Of a stretch of DNA of 64,000 nucleotides, positions 42,569 through 51,979 are shown piece by piece. The notes beneath the pieces are model-generated. The model was not told where the DNA came from. It saw only the letters and a program-made list of their open reading frames with translations, and did not search any database. Source of the stretch: Spirosoma endophyticum (GTDB taxonomy: Bacteria > Bacteroidota > Bacteroidia > Cytophagales > Spirosomataceae); the NCBI RefSeq assembly GCF_900112365.1, contig NZ_FOLQ01000011.1, positions 62,001 through 126,000 of the forward strand, read 5' to 3'. A program made the translations under genes and the position numbers. Within the stretch, counting starts at the first letter, position 1, and every line of letters begins with the position of its first letter.

Positions 42569-43324
42569 CTAGGTCGGTTGCTCAGCATGATACGTTAGCA
42601 GTGGCAACTCACTCAGGTACAGGGCTATTATCATGTGTCCAAGGCTGTTAAGGTGCACACCGTCGGCCAAAAAATAAGCTTTCTGGCGTGGCACTGCATC
42701 GAACGTATCGGCAACGTTAAGACCTGCTTCCAGCGCCGATTCGATAATGAATGAGTTGTTTTTTTTGCGTAGCCATTGGTCGAGCTTATTTAACGTAGGG
42801 AATGGGGTTAACACAACGATTTTGTCCTGATAGGCACTCAATAACGTTAACGCTTTGGTAAGCTTATTTCTAAACTGATTCAGAAAGGGAATCTCTCCAC
42901 CCAACTGATAATACGTGCTCAAAATAGCTGTCTTGATCCCATTTTTAAGCTGTTCCCGCTGTGAGGTATGGGTAGGTTTATGGGAGAAAGTCGCCGTAGC
43001 TAACGATTTTGGCAACGTTGAGCGGTATATTGTATTGGCGATACGCTCACTGGATTCTGCCTGAAAAAGCTCGCTGAATCGTTTCCGCCACGATAATTCA
43101 TAATGTCCCAATTGTAGGATAATCAGATCAGCATCCATTAATTCAGCATGGTATTGACTTATCAAACTGGGGATGTGCTCAACCTTGACCATACTCAGAC
43201 AGTTAATATGAACCGCTTCATGGGTACTTATTTTCAAGTGGGTTGCCCACTGCTGAACAAAGCCCAGATGTGACTGAACGCCATAATTGTCTACATGGCA
43301 GCCGCCGATTACCACTACGTTCAT
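42569..43324 (-). CDS. SGNH/GDSL-like hydrolase family protein
   Basis: 251 residues without a signal peptide. The N-terminal strand MNVVVIGGCHVDNYGVQS stands where the GDS block is expected but has Cys-His instead of Asp-Ser. ADLIILQLGHYEL could be the G block, and the C-terminal ADGVHLNSLGHMII carries the Asp-x-x-His pair of block V. The fold therefore looks SGNH, while the nucleophile position is unusual. Substrate unknown. It may be a catalytically altered member or use a different Ser. Confidence 0.65.
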   Translation of the reverse strand: MNVVVIGGCHVDNYGVQSHLGFVQQWATHLKISTHEAVHINCLSMVKVEHIPSLISQYHAELMDADLIILQLGHYELSWRKRFSELFQAESSERIANTIYRSTLPKSLATATFSHKPTHTSQREQLKNGIKTAILSTYYQLGGEIPFLNQFRNKLTKALTLLSAYQDKIVVLTPFPTLNKLDQWLRKKNNSFIIESALEAGLNVADTFDAVPRQKAYFLADGVHLNSLGHMIIALYLSELPLLTYHAEQPT

Positions 43325-43473
43325 GCTCGAATAAGACTAGTTTGATGAGAAATACGTGTCGAGAACGCATCCTGTTGCAAGACTCTGGTTAAAGTCTGGT
43401 TAATCGCTACGTATTTATTTGTTCGTCAAATAGTTAGTCGTTTTTAGAAAGCAGAAAGGAAAGGAAACGGCAT

Positions 43474-43495
43474 AAAAAAAGGGCCGCAGGGCCCC
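43474..43495 (-). terminator. Terminator of the beta-helix protein gene
   Basis: On the minus strand GGGCC-CTGC-GGCCC is followed by a run of seven T. It lies 46 bases after the stop codon. Confidence 0.85.
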
Positions 43496-43540
43496 GTAAA
43501 TAGTTGATACGTTGTTATACAGCCAAAATCTGCATTTAAA

Positions 43541-45787
43541 TTATTGATTGATTCGCAGGTCAACCGTAGTGGTATCATCCTGGCCATCAGTAACCCCGGA
43601 GTTGGGTTGGCTATCAGGATCAGATTGATTACTGGCTGAAATCTCGGCAGTCAGGCTAGCCGGATTATTCGTATCGACTCGTACCAGCGCAGTTAGGGTA
43701 GCCGACGTACCGAAGCCAACTGAGCTTATGTTGCCCGTGATGGTTTGCCCGGATGCGCTAAATCCATTCCCTGACACGAACGACAAGCCACTCGGAAGAG
43801 TAAGCTTAATCGCTACGCCTGTTGCTGTCAAACCTCCTGCGTTATCGACCCGTAGCGTAACCGACATTACGTCACCTACTTTTGGCGTTAGCGTGGAAAC
43901 GATCATGGCTAAACTTAAATCGGCTTTGGTAGGGTCTGCCGGGGGCTGATTCGAGGCAACGGGTGGTAGAGGAACTTGGTTAGGGTTGGGCGACCTATAT
44001 ACTGTACCGTTGTCGGGAATCGTGCGCAGGTCTACCTGGGCCGCGTCGTCCTGACCATCGCCAGTTCCAGAATTAGGCTGACTGTCGGGATCGGGCTGGT
44101 CGCTGGCCGTGATTTGAGCGGCATTGATGTACTGACCCGGCTGGCTTGGTTGCAATTGGTAAGTAGTTGTGCTGGCCTCGCCAGGTGCCAGTGACGCAAT
44201 CGTAGCATAGACCAGATTAGCTGAAGTTGACACGCCAGCGCCACCCGTAAAGAGCATGGTAGCGGGTAACTGATTTTGCCACGTAACGTTGGCCGTTGGT
44301 TCGGGACCATCGTTGGTAATCGTTACGGTATACGCAACCGACTGATCGACAGAGGGTGTTCGGTTGCTAACGCTCATAGACATGCGCAAATCAGCAAAGG
44401 GAGCAAACTCATAAGCACCCATGTCGATTCGATTGCTATAGATGCGTGATCCCCCGGCTATATCTATCGCCGATACGCTGGCCGTCGTGCTGGCTGGATC
44501 GCCGGTGTTGATAGACGGGCTGTTCCGGAGCAGACGATAGTTGCCATTGGCCGCATCGACGAATAAGGGATCGGCATCAATATTGCCTGTTCCAGCAAAC
44601 CCACCCCGGACGTTAGAATACGTAATGTTATAGGTGGGCGCTATTCTGTTAGCACCGTTATCGTATGCAAAAGCATCGTATCCGGTGATGCTGTTAAGCA
44701 AACGAATGGTTATGTATGATTCATCATAACGCGTACTAAACAAGTCTTTTCCTGAAGCCGCTGTATTATTAGAAAACGTGCAGTTGGTAAAGGTAGGATT
44801 CATCTGTGCACTGCCGAAGACAAATAAGGTACTAACCCCTCCATTGGTAATTGCCTGATTACCTGAAAATACACAATTTAAGAAGGTTGGAAACGTAGCA
44901 GCTCCGAACGTACTAGTAAACGTAAGGGCCCCTCCTGAAGTAGCCTTATTGTTTTGGAATGAACAAGCATCAAACGAGGGCCTATTATAGCCTGCCGCGA
45001 AGGATGCCGTACTACCAAAAGCTCCAGCAGAAGTTGACTCGTTGTCAATAAATTTGCAACTGGAAATAATAGGACTGGATGTGCCACTACTTGCACTGGT
45101 GAAAATCCCACCACCTCCTAATGAAGCTTTATTATTTTTGAAAATACAGTTAGTAATTGTCGGGTTACACTGGCTGTTTGTATTGGCTTTATTGTAAAAA
45201 GCTCCACCACTTACTGCATAGTTTTTAATAAACAGACAATTTACCACCGTAGGTGAACTGGTGAATGAGGTATTTGTGCTGTAGCTCCCAGTACTGGTTT
45301 CATTATAGATTCCTCCGCCAGAATTATGTGGTGCTGTGCTGTCATCGGCATTGCCATCCGTAATGACTAGCCCGTCCAATCGTGTGGTTTCTGCTGCGTC
45401 TTTGAAGGAAACGACGTGGTAAATGTTATCGCTGGTTATGTTTGGGTCGCCGATTTCGCCGGTAAGGGTTGTGCTGGATGGTGTAGTTAGATTCCGGCTG
45501 TCCAGGGTATATTCAAATCCGCTGAATCCACCATAAACCTGCACACCCGACGGAATTCGGAACGTAGCAGTACGTAGTACCCCTGGTTTATATACTCCGC
45601 CCGCTAGCCAGAACTGCGTTCCCGAAGAGGAAGAGGCTAACTGGTTTTGAAGTTGATTGCCTGATAACGCATTGCTCCACGACGAACCGGACTGATTGCC
45701 AGCACCAGTCGTCGTTACATAAACAATAGATTGACTATAAGTTGAAAAAGACAGGAGAAACAGAAGAGTAGTAAAAAGGTGCTTCAT
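43541..45787 (-). CDS. Secreted parallel beta-helix protein with two DUF11-like repeats
   Basis: 748 residues. Signal MKHLFTTLLFLLSFSTYSQS. Residues 25-430 form a right-handed beta-helix of the polymorphic outer-membrane/CSLREA kind, with recurrent NCxFxNNxA turns (NCIFKNNKASLGGGG, SCKFIDNESTSAGAF, NCTFSNNTAASG). Two DUF11-like Ig domains follow (about 470-595 and 630-748), each ending in a near-identical Asp-rich motif, DPDSQPNSG..DGQDD...VDLR. The protein stops right after the second, with no sorting domain or anchor seen. Likely an adhesin or matrix protein; no enzymatic residues are identified. Confidence 0.88.
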   Translation of the reverse strand: MKHLFTTLLFLLSFSTYSQSIVYVTTTGAGNQSGSSWSNALSGNQLQNQLASSSSGTQFWLAGGVYKPGVLRTATFRIPSGVQVYGGFSGFEYTLDSRNLTTPSSTTLTGEIGDPNITSDNIYHVVSFKDAAETTRLDGLVITDGNADDSTAPHNSGGGIYNETSTGSYSTNTSFTSSPTVVNCLFIKNYAVSGGAFYNKANTNSQCNPTITNCIFKNNKASLGGGGIFTSASSGTSSPIISSCKFIDNESTSAGAFGSTASFAAGYNRPSFDACSFQNNKATSGGALTFTSTFGAATFPTFLNCVFSGNQAITNGGVSTLFVFGSAQMNPTFTNCTFSNNTAASGKDLFSTRYDESYITIRLLNSITGYDAFAYDNGANRIAPTYNITYSNVRGGFAGTGNIDADPLFVDAANGNYRLLRNSPSINTGDPASTTASVSAIDIAGGSRIYSNRIDMGAYEFAPFADLRMSMSVSNRTPSVDQSVAYTVTITNDGPEPTANVTWQNQLPATMLFTGGAGVSTSANLVYATIASLAPGEASTTTYQLQPSQPGQYINAAQITASDQPDPDSQPNSGTGDGQDDAAQVDLRTIPDNGTVYRSPNPNQVPLPPVASNQPPADPTKADLSLAMIVSTLTPKVGDVMSVTLRVDNAGGLTATGVAIKLTLPSGLSFVSGNGFSASGQTITGNISSVGFGTSATLTALVRVDTNNPASLTAEISASNQSDPDSQPNSGVTDGQDDTTTVDLRINQ

Positions 45788-45907
45788 AAATGTATGTACC
45801 AGTGTGAAATGGCCATTAAGTTACGTTCACGAAATCGACTCCCGCACTTTTGTTGATAATATTTCTTGAGAAAAAAGCTGGCTAACTGCTTATTAGTCAG
45901 GTTAGAT

Positions 45908-46228
45908 TCATTCCATAATCACCGCGGTGCCATTAGCGCTTACCATCAACATAGCTCCATTCGTACCAATGGTCTGGTAATCTAGATCAACACCGATAAT
46001 CGCATTGGCACCTAGCCGCGTGGCCTGATCAATCATTTCTTTGAGGGCGATACTTTTGGCTTCACGCAGCGCCTGTACATAAGCGCCCGAATGGCCGCCA
46101 ACTACATCACGAATCGTAGTGAAGAAATCTTTAACCAGGTTGGCACCAATAATGGCCTCACCGTTGACCAGACCAACATAATTGGCGATCCGTTTACCTT
46201 CAATATTGGACGTAGTGGTTATAAGCAT
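45908..46228 (-). CDS. YbjQ/UPF0145 heavy-metal-binding-domain protein
   Basis: 106 residues from the ATG at 46228, where the family N-terminus MLITTTSNIEGKRIANYVG begins. Landmarks: VNGEAIIGANLVKDFFTTIRDVVGGHSGAY, LREAKSIALKEMIDQATRLGANAIIGVDLDYQTIG. YbjQ proteins form pentameric rings; the proposed metal binding is not well supported and the function is open. Cytoplasmic, monocistronic by spacing. Confidence 0.93.
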   Translation of the reverse strand: MLITTTSNIEGKRIANYVGLVNGEAIIGANLVKDFFTTIRDVVGGHSGAYVQALREAKSIALKEMIDQATRLGANAIIGVDLDYQTIGTNGAMLMVSANGTAVIME

Positions 46229-46503
46229 ATAAGAGAGTTGGAGGGTTAAACAACAATGAGGCATTCTGACTGTAAATTTATACAGTTGTTGGTTTAGTTA
46301 AACGCCGTTCATCACATCCCCTTTCCTTATAACTGCTAAAGTGAACGCTTAAGCTGTTGTTTCATCAATATAGCCGGGCTCATCTATAGGAGATTTTCAT
46401 CTATTATACTTCCTGCTCATCTTCGCTACGGTCCTCTATCAGTCCAAACCAAATTATAGTCAATTCATCCATCAAAAATGACTGCCTGCACAAGTCTGCC
46501 TTA

Positions 46504-46531
46504 TTGATGCCCGAATGCCCTGATAGATTTG
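46504..46531 (+). promoter_or_regulatory. Promoter of the 46566 lipoprotein gene
   Basis: TTG at 46504-46506, a 17-base spacer and TAGATTTG at 46524-46531 match the Bacteroidetes consensus; the start codon is 34 bases further on. The rest of the 337-base gap 46229-46565 shows no gene. Confidence 0.6.
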
Positions 46532-46565
46532 CATCGTAATCAAAACAACTCAAACAAATACTAAA

Positions 46566-47075
46566 ATGAAAACGATGAATGCAGGACGTTTACTCGCCTG
46601 GGGAATGGTTGTAGCAATGCCACTTTGGTTTGGAAGCTGTAAGAAAGATGGTAATGAAACCATTAACCCCGCTCCAAATTCTGTTGAGGGTAACTGGAAA
46701 ATTTCGGGCATGAAGATAACGGCAGGTAGCAAAACGGTTGATTATCTGGATTATATAAAAACGAATGGGGGAGCAGATGTTGTTGCCTGTCTGACAGATA
46801 CGAAAATTACGTTTAACAGCAATGCTAAAATAACTGGCACACCTTCGCCTTTGTGCAAATCGGATGGAGCGGATGACTACAATCCCGCAGCCAATAATTC
46901 TACCTGGAAAGTGACTGGCAATAAATTAACCATCACCGATGAAGATGGCCTGGAGACCTATGACCTGTCCGTTAATAGTAGCACGATGACCTGGAGTATT
47001 CAGGAGCAGGAAGACCTTGATAACGATGGTGTGAAAGATACGCTCACCACAACGATTGAATTCAAGCGGGTGTAA
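46566..47075 (+). CDS. Small lipoprotein, lipocalin-like
   Basis: 169 residues. MKTMNAGRLLAWGMVVAMPLWFGSC ends in a lipobox Cys. The body begins with VEGNWKISGMKITAG, a typical start of the lipocalin-like domain of Bacteroidetes lipoproteins. A beta-rich stretch follows (KITFNSNAKITG, NSTWKVTGNKLTITDEDG, TMTWSIQEQ) and the end is TTTIEFKRV. Two Cys (CLTD and LCKSDG) may form a disulfide. Ligand unknown. It has its own promoter and a nested hairpin follows the stop at once. Confidence 0.8.
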   Translation: MKTMNAGRLLAWGMVVAMPLWFGSCKKDGNETINPAPNSVEGNWKISGMKITAGSKTVDYLDYIKTNGGADVVACLTDTKITFNSNAKITGTPSPLCKSDGADDYNPAANNSTWKVTGNKLTITDEDGLETYDLSVNSSTMTWSIQEQEDLDNDGVKDTLTTTIEFKRV

Positions 47076-47076
47076 T

Positions 47077-47150
47077 AGATATAGTAAGCTATAAAAAAGC
47101 CGTGCCACCGTTCAAAAAGGTGGCACGGCTTTTTACAGGTTACTATATCT
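47077..47150. terminator. Nested bidirectional terminator
   Basis: The inner stem AAAAAGCCGTGCCACC and complement around 47094-47134 is enclosed by AGATATAGTAA/TTACTATATCT. It occupies the whole 75-base gap between the convergent lipoprotein and glycosylase stops. Confidence 0.9.
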
Positions 47151-47828
47151 CTAAGGAAGACAATCGGCTAATGTTCTGATGTACAGATCAAGATAGCTGT
47201 TCAGGTCTCGACTTCGGTATTGTAGAATGTAGCGCGGGTGATCGAGCGTGACGATACGGTCAAAGAAACCTTGTTGGTCATTCAGTCGGCGGAGGTACGT
47301 TTCATTCTTTCGGCCCAGGCAAACTGCTACGTGTCGACTTGCACCAAAGTCAAGTTGCGTTCGGACGGTGTCGGTAATGGCCGGCCAGAGGGCTTCGGTT
47401 GTGAAGCGGTCGTCGTAGAAGTTGTAGTTTTTTCCCTCTTTGGTTAGCGCCAGCGGAAACAAAGACGTTAGAAAAAACTGCTTATAAAATTCCTGAGCGC
47501 CACCAAATGCATCGACAACCTGATAAATGAACCGACTCGATAATTCGGGCGTATCGCGCAGGACGTTTTCAATGCCGCAATACCGACGCAGATTCTGGGG
47601 TGTCGTGAACGAAATACCCGTTACGCCCGCGCCAAAACGCCCCGGATTGATGCCCAGCATAAACACCCGAGGGTTGGTATCAAGAAAAAACTTCGTGTAA
47701 AATTCCTGAACAATTCGCACTACGTCCGGCTGTTGATATGGATTTATAACGTCAACACCTGGCGGCAACGTAGTAGGAGCGGAGAGGTGATTGTAATAGG
47801 CAATGGCTTTATCCGCAAACGTGGTCAT
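47151..47828 (-). CDS. SMUG2-like uracil-DNA glycosylase family protein
   Basis: 225 residues. Motif A is FMLGINPGRFGAGVTGISFT, with Asn as the likely catalytic-water residue, and the C-terminal His motif is VTLDHPRYILQYRS. Both fit the SMUG2/DUF4918 branch of the UDG superfamily common in Bacteroidetes. It should excise uracil or oxidised pyrimidines from DNA. Its ATG overlaps the stop of the beta-lactamase-like gene by 4 bases, so it is the second gene of that operon, although the two functions seem unrelated. Confidence 0.87.
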   Translation of the reverse strand: MTTFADKAIAYYNHLSAPTTLPPGVDVINPYQQPDVVRIVQEFYTKFFLDTNPRVFMLGINPGRFGAGVTGISFTTPQNLRRYCGIENVLRDTPELSSRFIYQVVDAFGGAQEFYKQFFLTSLFPLALTKEGKNYNFYDDRFTTEALWPAITDTVRTQLDFGASRHVAVCLGRKNETYLRRLNDQQGFFDRIVTLDHPRYILQYRSRDLNSYLDLYIRTLADCLP

Positions 47829-48691
47829 CGGTGAGAAAAATAGGTGTAACAGATCAACGACAGTTCGCCAATAATGCGCTCGGCTTCGGGAGTTGGAACG
47901 CCTTCGACAAAAACTGATAACAGAAACGGTTCTTTTGCGTACACAATTCCCACATCGCCCCGAACGTATGTTAACGTACCGGTTTTATGGGCTACTACCG
48001 TTCCTTTGGGCAATAGCCGGGAGATGGTCAGCGGACCAGGCACCTGCTTCAGAACGTCAATCATTTCCAGGCAGAGTTTAGGCGTAGCCACCTGATTTCG
48101 GTAAATCTTTTCCACGAGTGTGCTCATCTCCTGCGCGGTAACGTAGTTCTCACGGCCTTCTCGGGCGGCCAGCGTATCCATCATGATCCGGTTGAGCTGA
48201 CTTTGTTTCAACCCAATTGTTCGTATTCGCTGATTGATAGCGTCGCGGCTCAGGAGATTTATGAAAATATTCGTAGCGGTATTGTCACTTTCAATCATCA
48301 TCAGCCGAAGCAACTCGCGGTAGCTCACACGGCTTTGGTCTGGATAGTTTTGCAGTACGCCTGATCCACCTACTTTATCGGAAGCTTTCAGGAAGTAAAT
48401 TTTATCCAGATTCAGCGTTCCTGCCTTCACCCGTTCCATCGCTTCGAGCATAATGGGCAGCTTAATAACACTGGCCGATGGAACGCGCTCGTCGGCGCGG
48501 TATTTGAACGCTACGTTGTTGTCAGAGAGGGATTTAACCGATAGACTCACTCGCGCACTCGCTGGTAGACCGTGTAAATAAGTCGTTAGCGAATCCGACA
48601 GCAATTGGCCCCGTGCAGTGATTGTCATGCTCAGAAGCAAAAATAAAGTCGGGACTGTTGCCCCGACTTTGTATAGGAATTTTGGCTGCAT
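47825..48691 (-). CDS. Class A beta-lactamase-like serine hydrolase
   Basis: 288 residues with a signal peptide ending near ITARGQ. All class A signatures are present: S74-x-x-K77 in SASVIKLP, S135-D-N137 in ESDNTAT, an ExxxN omega-loop motif at 178-182 (EGREN), and K236-T-G in AHKTGTL. Length and motifs resemble the CfxA/PER-like class A2 enzymes of Bacteroidetes. It should acylate and hydrolyse beta-lactams in the periplasm, although a peptidoglycan-related role is possible. It is translationally coupled to the downstream glycosylase. No regulator is adjacent. Confidence 0.87.
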   Translation of the reverse strand: MQPKFLYKVGATVPTLFLLLSMTITARGQLLSDSLTTYLHGLPASARVSLSVKSLSDNNVAFKYRADERVPSASVIKLPIMLEAMERVKAGTLNLDKIYFLKASDKVGGSGVLQNYPDQSRVSYRELLRLMMIESDNTATNIFINLLSRDAINQRIRTIGLKQSQLNRIMMDTLAAREGRENYVTAQEMSTLVEKIYRNQVATPKLCLEMIDVLKQVPGPLTISRLLPKGTVVAHKTGTLTYVRGDVGIVYAKEPFLLSVFVEGVPTPEAERIIGELSLICYTYFSHR

Positions 48692-48703
48692 ATTATTTAC
48701 TGC

Positions 48704-49807
48704 CTACTTGATATTCTTCCGCCGGTTCCGCTGGAAATCTTCAAACATCATGTTACCTAAGCCCTGCAAACCACTGTAGTAAGCCCGGCCATTATTGACT
48801 TTCGTAAATTCCTGCACGAACTGCTTCAAATACGGGTCAGACGCAATCATGAACGTAGTGATCGGAATCTCCAGCCGACGGGCTTGCGCAGCGAGCGTCA
48901 ACGTTTTGCTCACTACTTTGCGATCCAGCCCGAATGAGTTTTTGTAGTATTTAATACCTTCTTTCAAACAGGTCGGTTTCCCGTCCGTGATCATGAAAAT
49001 CTGTTTGTTTTTGTTCTTCCGCCGACGTAGCAGATCCATCGCCAGTTCCAGACCCGCTACGGTATTGGTGTGATACGGTCCAACTTCCAGATACGGCAAA
49101 TCTTTAGCCTGAATCTGCCAGGCATCATTGCCAAATACCACAATGTCGAGCGTGTCTTTCGGGTACTTGATTTTGATCAGTTCGACCAGTGCCAGCGCCA
49201 CTTTTTTAGCGGGGGTAATGCGGTCTTCGCCATACAAAATCATCGAGTGGCTGATGTCGATCATAAGCACCGTCGATGTCTGGGTTTTCTGCTCTTTCTG
49301 CGTTACTTCCAGATCGCGCTCCATGAGCGTGAAATCTTCCACGCCACTGTTGATCTGCGCGTTGCGAATAGATTCGGTCATGGAAATTTGCTCCAGCGAA
49401 TCGCCAAACTGATACGTTCGGACGTCGCTGCTCAGTTCGTCGCCCGTGCCCGTATAAGGCGTTTGGTGATTACCGCCTGATTTAGAGCGTTCAAGTTTGC
49501 CGAAAATTTCTTCGAGTGCCGATCGCCGGATCGTTTGTTCGCTTTTAGGCGTCATCACGATCTTGCCTTCCTGATTTTCTTCGGTCAGGTAACCTTTTTC
49601 TTTGAGGTCGTCGAAGAAGTTGCCAATGCCGTATTTATCGTCGGTCAGGCCATATTGCCGGTCGAGCTGACTCATCCACGACATAGCCTGTTCTACATCG
49701 CCGGAGGTTAGCAGCAACAGTTGCTGAAAAATGTTGAGCAGTTTATCGAAATTGCTGCCTTCTTTCTGTTCGGGCGGTACGTAATCAGAGAATTGAAAGC
49801 CTTTCAT
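48704..49807 (-). CDS. VWA-domain protein (magnesium-chelatase BchD/CoxE-like)
   Basis: 367 residues without a signal peptide. The N-terminal half is helical (FDKLLNIFQQLLLLTSGDVEQAMSWM). A von Willebrand A domain spans about 170-360, with the MIDAS motif DISHS in VLMIDISHSMILYGEDRITPAK, VVFGNDAW and MITDGKPTCLKEG. It is the type that partners MoxR/ChlI ATPases; the nearest such ATPase is 6 kb away at 40921-42453. It starts 12 bases upstream of the beta-lactamase-like gene on the same strand, so these genes may form one transcript. Confidence 0.88.
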   Translation of the reverse strand: MKGFQFSDYVPPEQKEGSNFDKLLNIFQQLLLLTSGDVEQAMSWMSQLDRQYGLTDDKYGIGNFFDDLKEKGYLTEENQEGKIVMTPKSEQTIRRSALEEIFGKLERSKSGGNHQTPYTGTGDELSSDVRTYQFGDSLEQISMTESIRNAQINSGVEDFTLMERDLEVTQKEQKTQTSTVLMIDISHSMILYGEDRITPAKKVALALVELIKIKYPKDTLDIVVFGNDAWQIQAKDLPYLEVGPYHTNTVAGLELAMDLLRRRKNKNKQIFMITDGKPTCLKEGIKYYKNSFGLDRKVVSKTLTLAAQARRLEIPITTFMIASDPYLKQFVQEFTKVNNGRAYYSGLQGLGNMMFEDFQRNRRKNIK

Positions 49808-49812
49808 GCGTA

Positions 49813-49841
49813 AAGTCGTTAGTAGTCAGTCGTTGGTCGTC
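49813..49841. repeat. Solitary half of the GTCGTTAGT-type intergenic repeat
   Basis: AAGTCGTTAGTAGTCAGTCG followed by TTGGTCGTC resembles the left arm at 5552-5583 but has no complementary arm nearby. It sits just upstream of the VWA gene. Confidence 0.5.
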
Positions 49842-49960
49842 GAATACCGAAAATAGGCCCCAGACAGTTTCTGGGTATGTCGAAAGAACAGTGTGTTTCG
49901 CGGATTTGTTCGCCTGATTGAGTGGTTCCCCCATTCAGTGAACTGCCCGCGAGAAATACT

Positions 49961-51853
49961 TTACTTTTTCGCAATCGGTAACCGCACCATCGATGGATAC
50001 TGTGCCGAATGAAATACCTGATTGTGAGCAATTACGCCCTTCGATTCGCTGTAATTATCTCCTCCGGTATTCATATTACGGTCGAAACGCGGGAAGTTAC
50101 TGCTCGATATTTCGACGCGAATGCTGTGGCCCGGTGCGAAAAAATTACTCGTTGCCATTGGGCTCAAGGTGAGTTTATACACTTTTCCTTTGTCCATCCA
50201 GACTTCTTTGTCGAAGCCATCGCGGTAGCGGGCACGGAGAATCGTTTCATCCAGATTATATGCTTTTCCATCGGGATAAACATCAATCAGTTTCACCGTA
50301 AAATCCGTGTCTTTCGCGTCAGATGCTACGTAGAGCGTCGTCTCAATTGACCCCGTTAGTTCGACTCCGCTGGCAAAGGGTTCGGTGGTGTATACCAGAA
50401 TATCCTGCCGGGTTTCCATCTGGTGCTGGTCAAAAGCCCCACCCTGCACCGCCGTTCCCGTACAGCAGACGTTGCCCCCATACGACGGGACCGGAAAGGC
50501 CGGATCATAAGCGAACGCATCGGGTTTTTCGTCTTTGCCCAATGCCTTTGTCGTAAGTTTCCCGTCGCCATAAAGACTGTTGGCTCCTCCAGCACTCGAG
50601 AGGTAGTACGTCGTCATTTCGGACGTAGCGGGGGGCCAGGCGTCTGATGTCTGCCACTTATTGGAGCCCATCGTGTAGTATTTGACGCGGGGCATGTTTT
50701 TTACTACGTCGTTGTTCTCGCCCTTGAGCCAGAAATCAAACCAACCGTAGGTCATAGCGTCGTAGTCCAGTCGGGCATCGCCAACGCTACGTTCCCCTAC
50801 GATGGTATTTTCAGTCGCGCGTTTGTAGGCGCAGTGCAACGTAGGGGCAATGACCAGAAACTGGTTGTCACGCACCTGTGCATCGACCCCATTTTTGCGA
50901 ACGTGATTGAACAGGGCGAGATTGGGGCCGGTCGATACGTCGTACCAGGATGCAAACCAGTAACTGGGCACGCCGAAGGGCATATTGTCGTGATATAATC
51001 CACCTTTATACCACGCCGGATCATTCGGTTTGCGGACGATCATTTTCTCGTAAATTCCTTTCTGCCCGTTGGCGTTTTTGATGATGTCCTGCACGGGCAG
51101 GTAGCGCAATCCCTGCGCCCAATCGACTTTGGGCATTTCGGGGGCCAGGTCGTAAAAGCGTGACACACGAGCCAGATCTTCGCTGGTCGCCGTTTTTTGA
51201 AAAAGCGGCCGGGCAAACGCATCGACTTGAGTGCCGTATAGCCAGGCCGTAAAGAGCATCTGTTGCGCACCACCCCGGTACCAGTTGCCTTGTTCCATAA
51301 ACGGACCAACGCGACCAACGCCCGCGCCAAATCCCATCGGCACCATCGCGGCATGGGCCGGGTGATCCAGCGCGGCTACGGCCATTTGCCATTCGGCGGT
51401 TGACGAGCAGCCTAGTGTTCCTATCTTGCCATTCGACCACGGCTGTTTGGTCATCCACGAAAAGGCGTCATAACCATCGGTAGTTGGTGGCCCGAGAATG
51501 TCCCAATCGCCTTCTGAGAAAAACTTACCACGCTCATTTTGGACAACGTAGGCATAACCGTGTTTTACCGCATCGAGAGCACCCTGGTAAGAGTTTTGAC
51601 GTTGCTCGCCGTCGCCCCAGCCATTGAAATTATAGGGCGTTTTTGAGAAAATGATCGGGACTTTTTTGTCCGTTTTGGGGCGATAAATATCCGTTGCCAG
51701 CCGAACGCCATCACGCATGGGCATCATGACTTTCTGCTCGATAATGGCGATTTCCTGTAGCTTCTTGAAAAGATCATCCTGAGCGTGTGCATACTGAGTA
51801 AAGCACAAGACGATGGCAACTGCCAGCCTTGCGAAAGAGGAGCGGTGTTTCAT
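49961..51853 (-). CDS. CocE/NonD-family alpha/beta hydrolase (X-Pro dipeptidyl-peptidase-like)
   Basis: 630 residues from the ATG at 51853, where a signal peptide begins ([20 protein letters not shown], ending near AHAQ). The upstream open frame lacks a better start. Peptidase S15 core: [18 protein letters not shown], the nucleophile Ser in [14 protein letters not shown], Asp in the [12 protein letters not shown] region and His in [11 protein letters not shown]. The jelly-roll X-Pro_DPP C domain lies at about 400-630 ([22 protein letters not shown]). The family covers cocaine-esterase-like acyl hydrolases and glutaryl-7-ACA acylases. Periplasmic; substrate unknown. Confidence 0.9.
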   Translation of the reverse strand: MKHRSSFARLAVAIVLCFTQYAHAQDDLFKKLQEIAIIEQKVMMPMRDGVRLATDIYRPKTDKKVPIIFSKTPYNFNGWGDGEQRQNSYQGALDAVKHGYAYVVQNERGKFFSEGDWDILGPPTTDGYDAFSWMTKQPWSNGKIGTLGCSSTAEWQMAVAALDHPAHAAMVPMGFGAGVGRVGPFMEQGNWYRGGAQQMLFTAWLYGTQVDAFARPLFQKTATSEDLARVSRFYDLAPEMPKVDWAQGLRYLPVQDIIKNANGQKGIYEKMIVRKPNDPAWYKGGLYHDNMPFGVPSYWFASWYDVSTGPNLALFNHVRKNGVDAQVRDNQFLVIAPTLHCAYKRATENTIVGERSVGDARLDYDAMTYGWFDFWLKGENNDVVKNMPRVKYYTMGSNKWQTSDAWPPATSEMTTYYLSSAGGANSLYGDGKLTTKALGKDEKPDAFAYDPAFPVPSYGGNVCCTGTAVQGGAFDQHQMETRQDILVYTTEPFASGVELTGSIETTLYVASDAKDTDFTVKLIDVYPDGKAYNLDETILRARYRDGFDKEVWMDKGKVYKLTLSPMATSNFFAPGHSIRVEISSSNFPRFDRNMNTGGDNYSESKGVIAHNQVFHSAQYPSMVRLPIAKK

Positions 51854-51912
51854 TACCAGATTTAGTAGGGATGAGATGAGAAGCAGTGAATTAGCAAATT
51901 TATAGGCATAAA

Positions 51913-51950
51913 ACAAAGCAGACGCACCTGGCCAGGTGCGTCTGCTTTGT
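51913..51950 (-). terminator. Perfect 38-base palindrome, terminator of the export operon
   Basis: 19-base arms centred on CTGGCCAG. On the minus strand it is followed by a T-rich TTTTAT. It lies 29 bases after the TolC stop and upstream of the CocE start. Confidence 0.85.
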
Positions 51951-51979
51951 GGATACGTAGTAGTAATGTGTTTGAAAAA

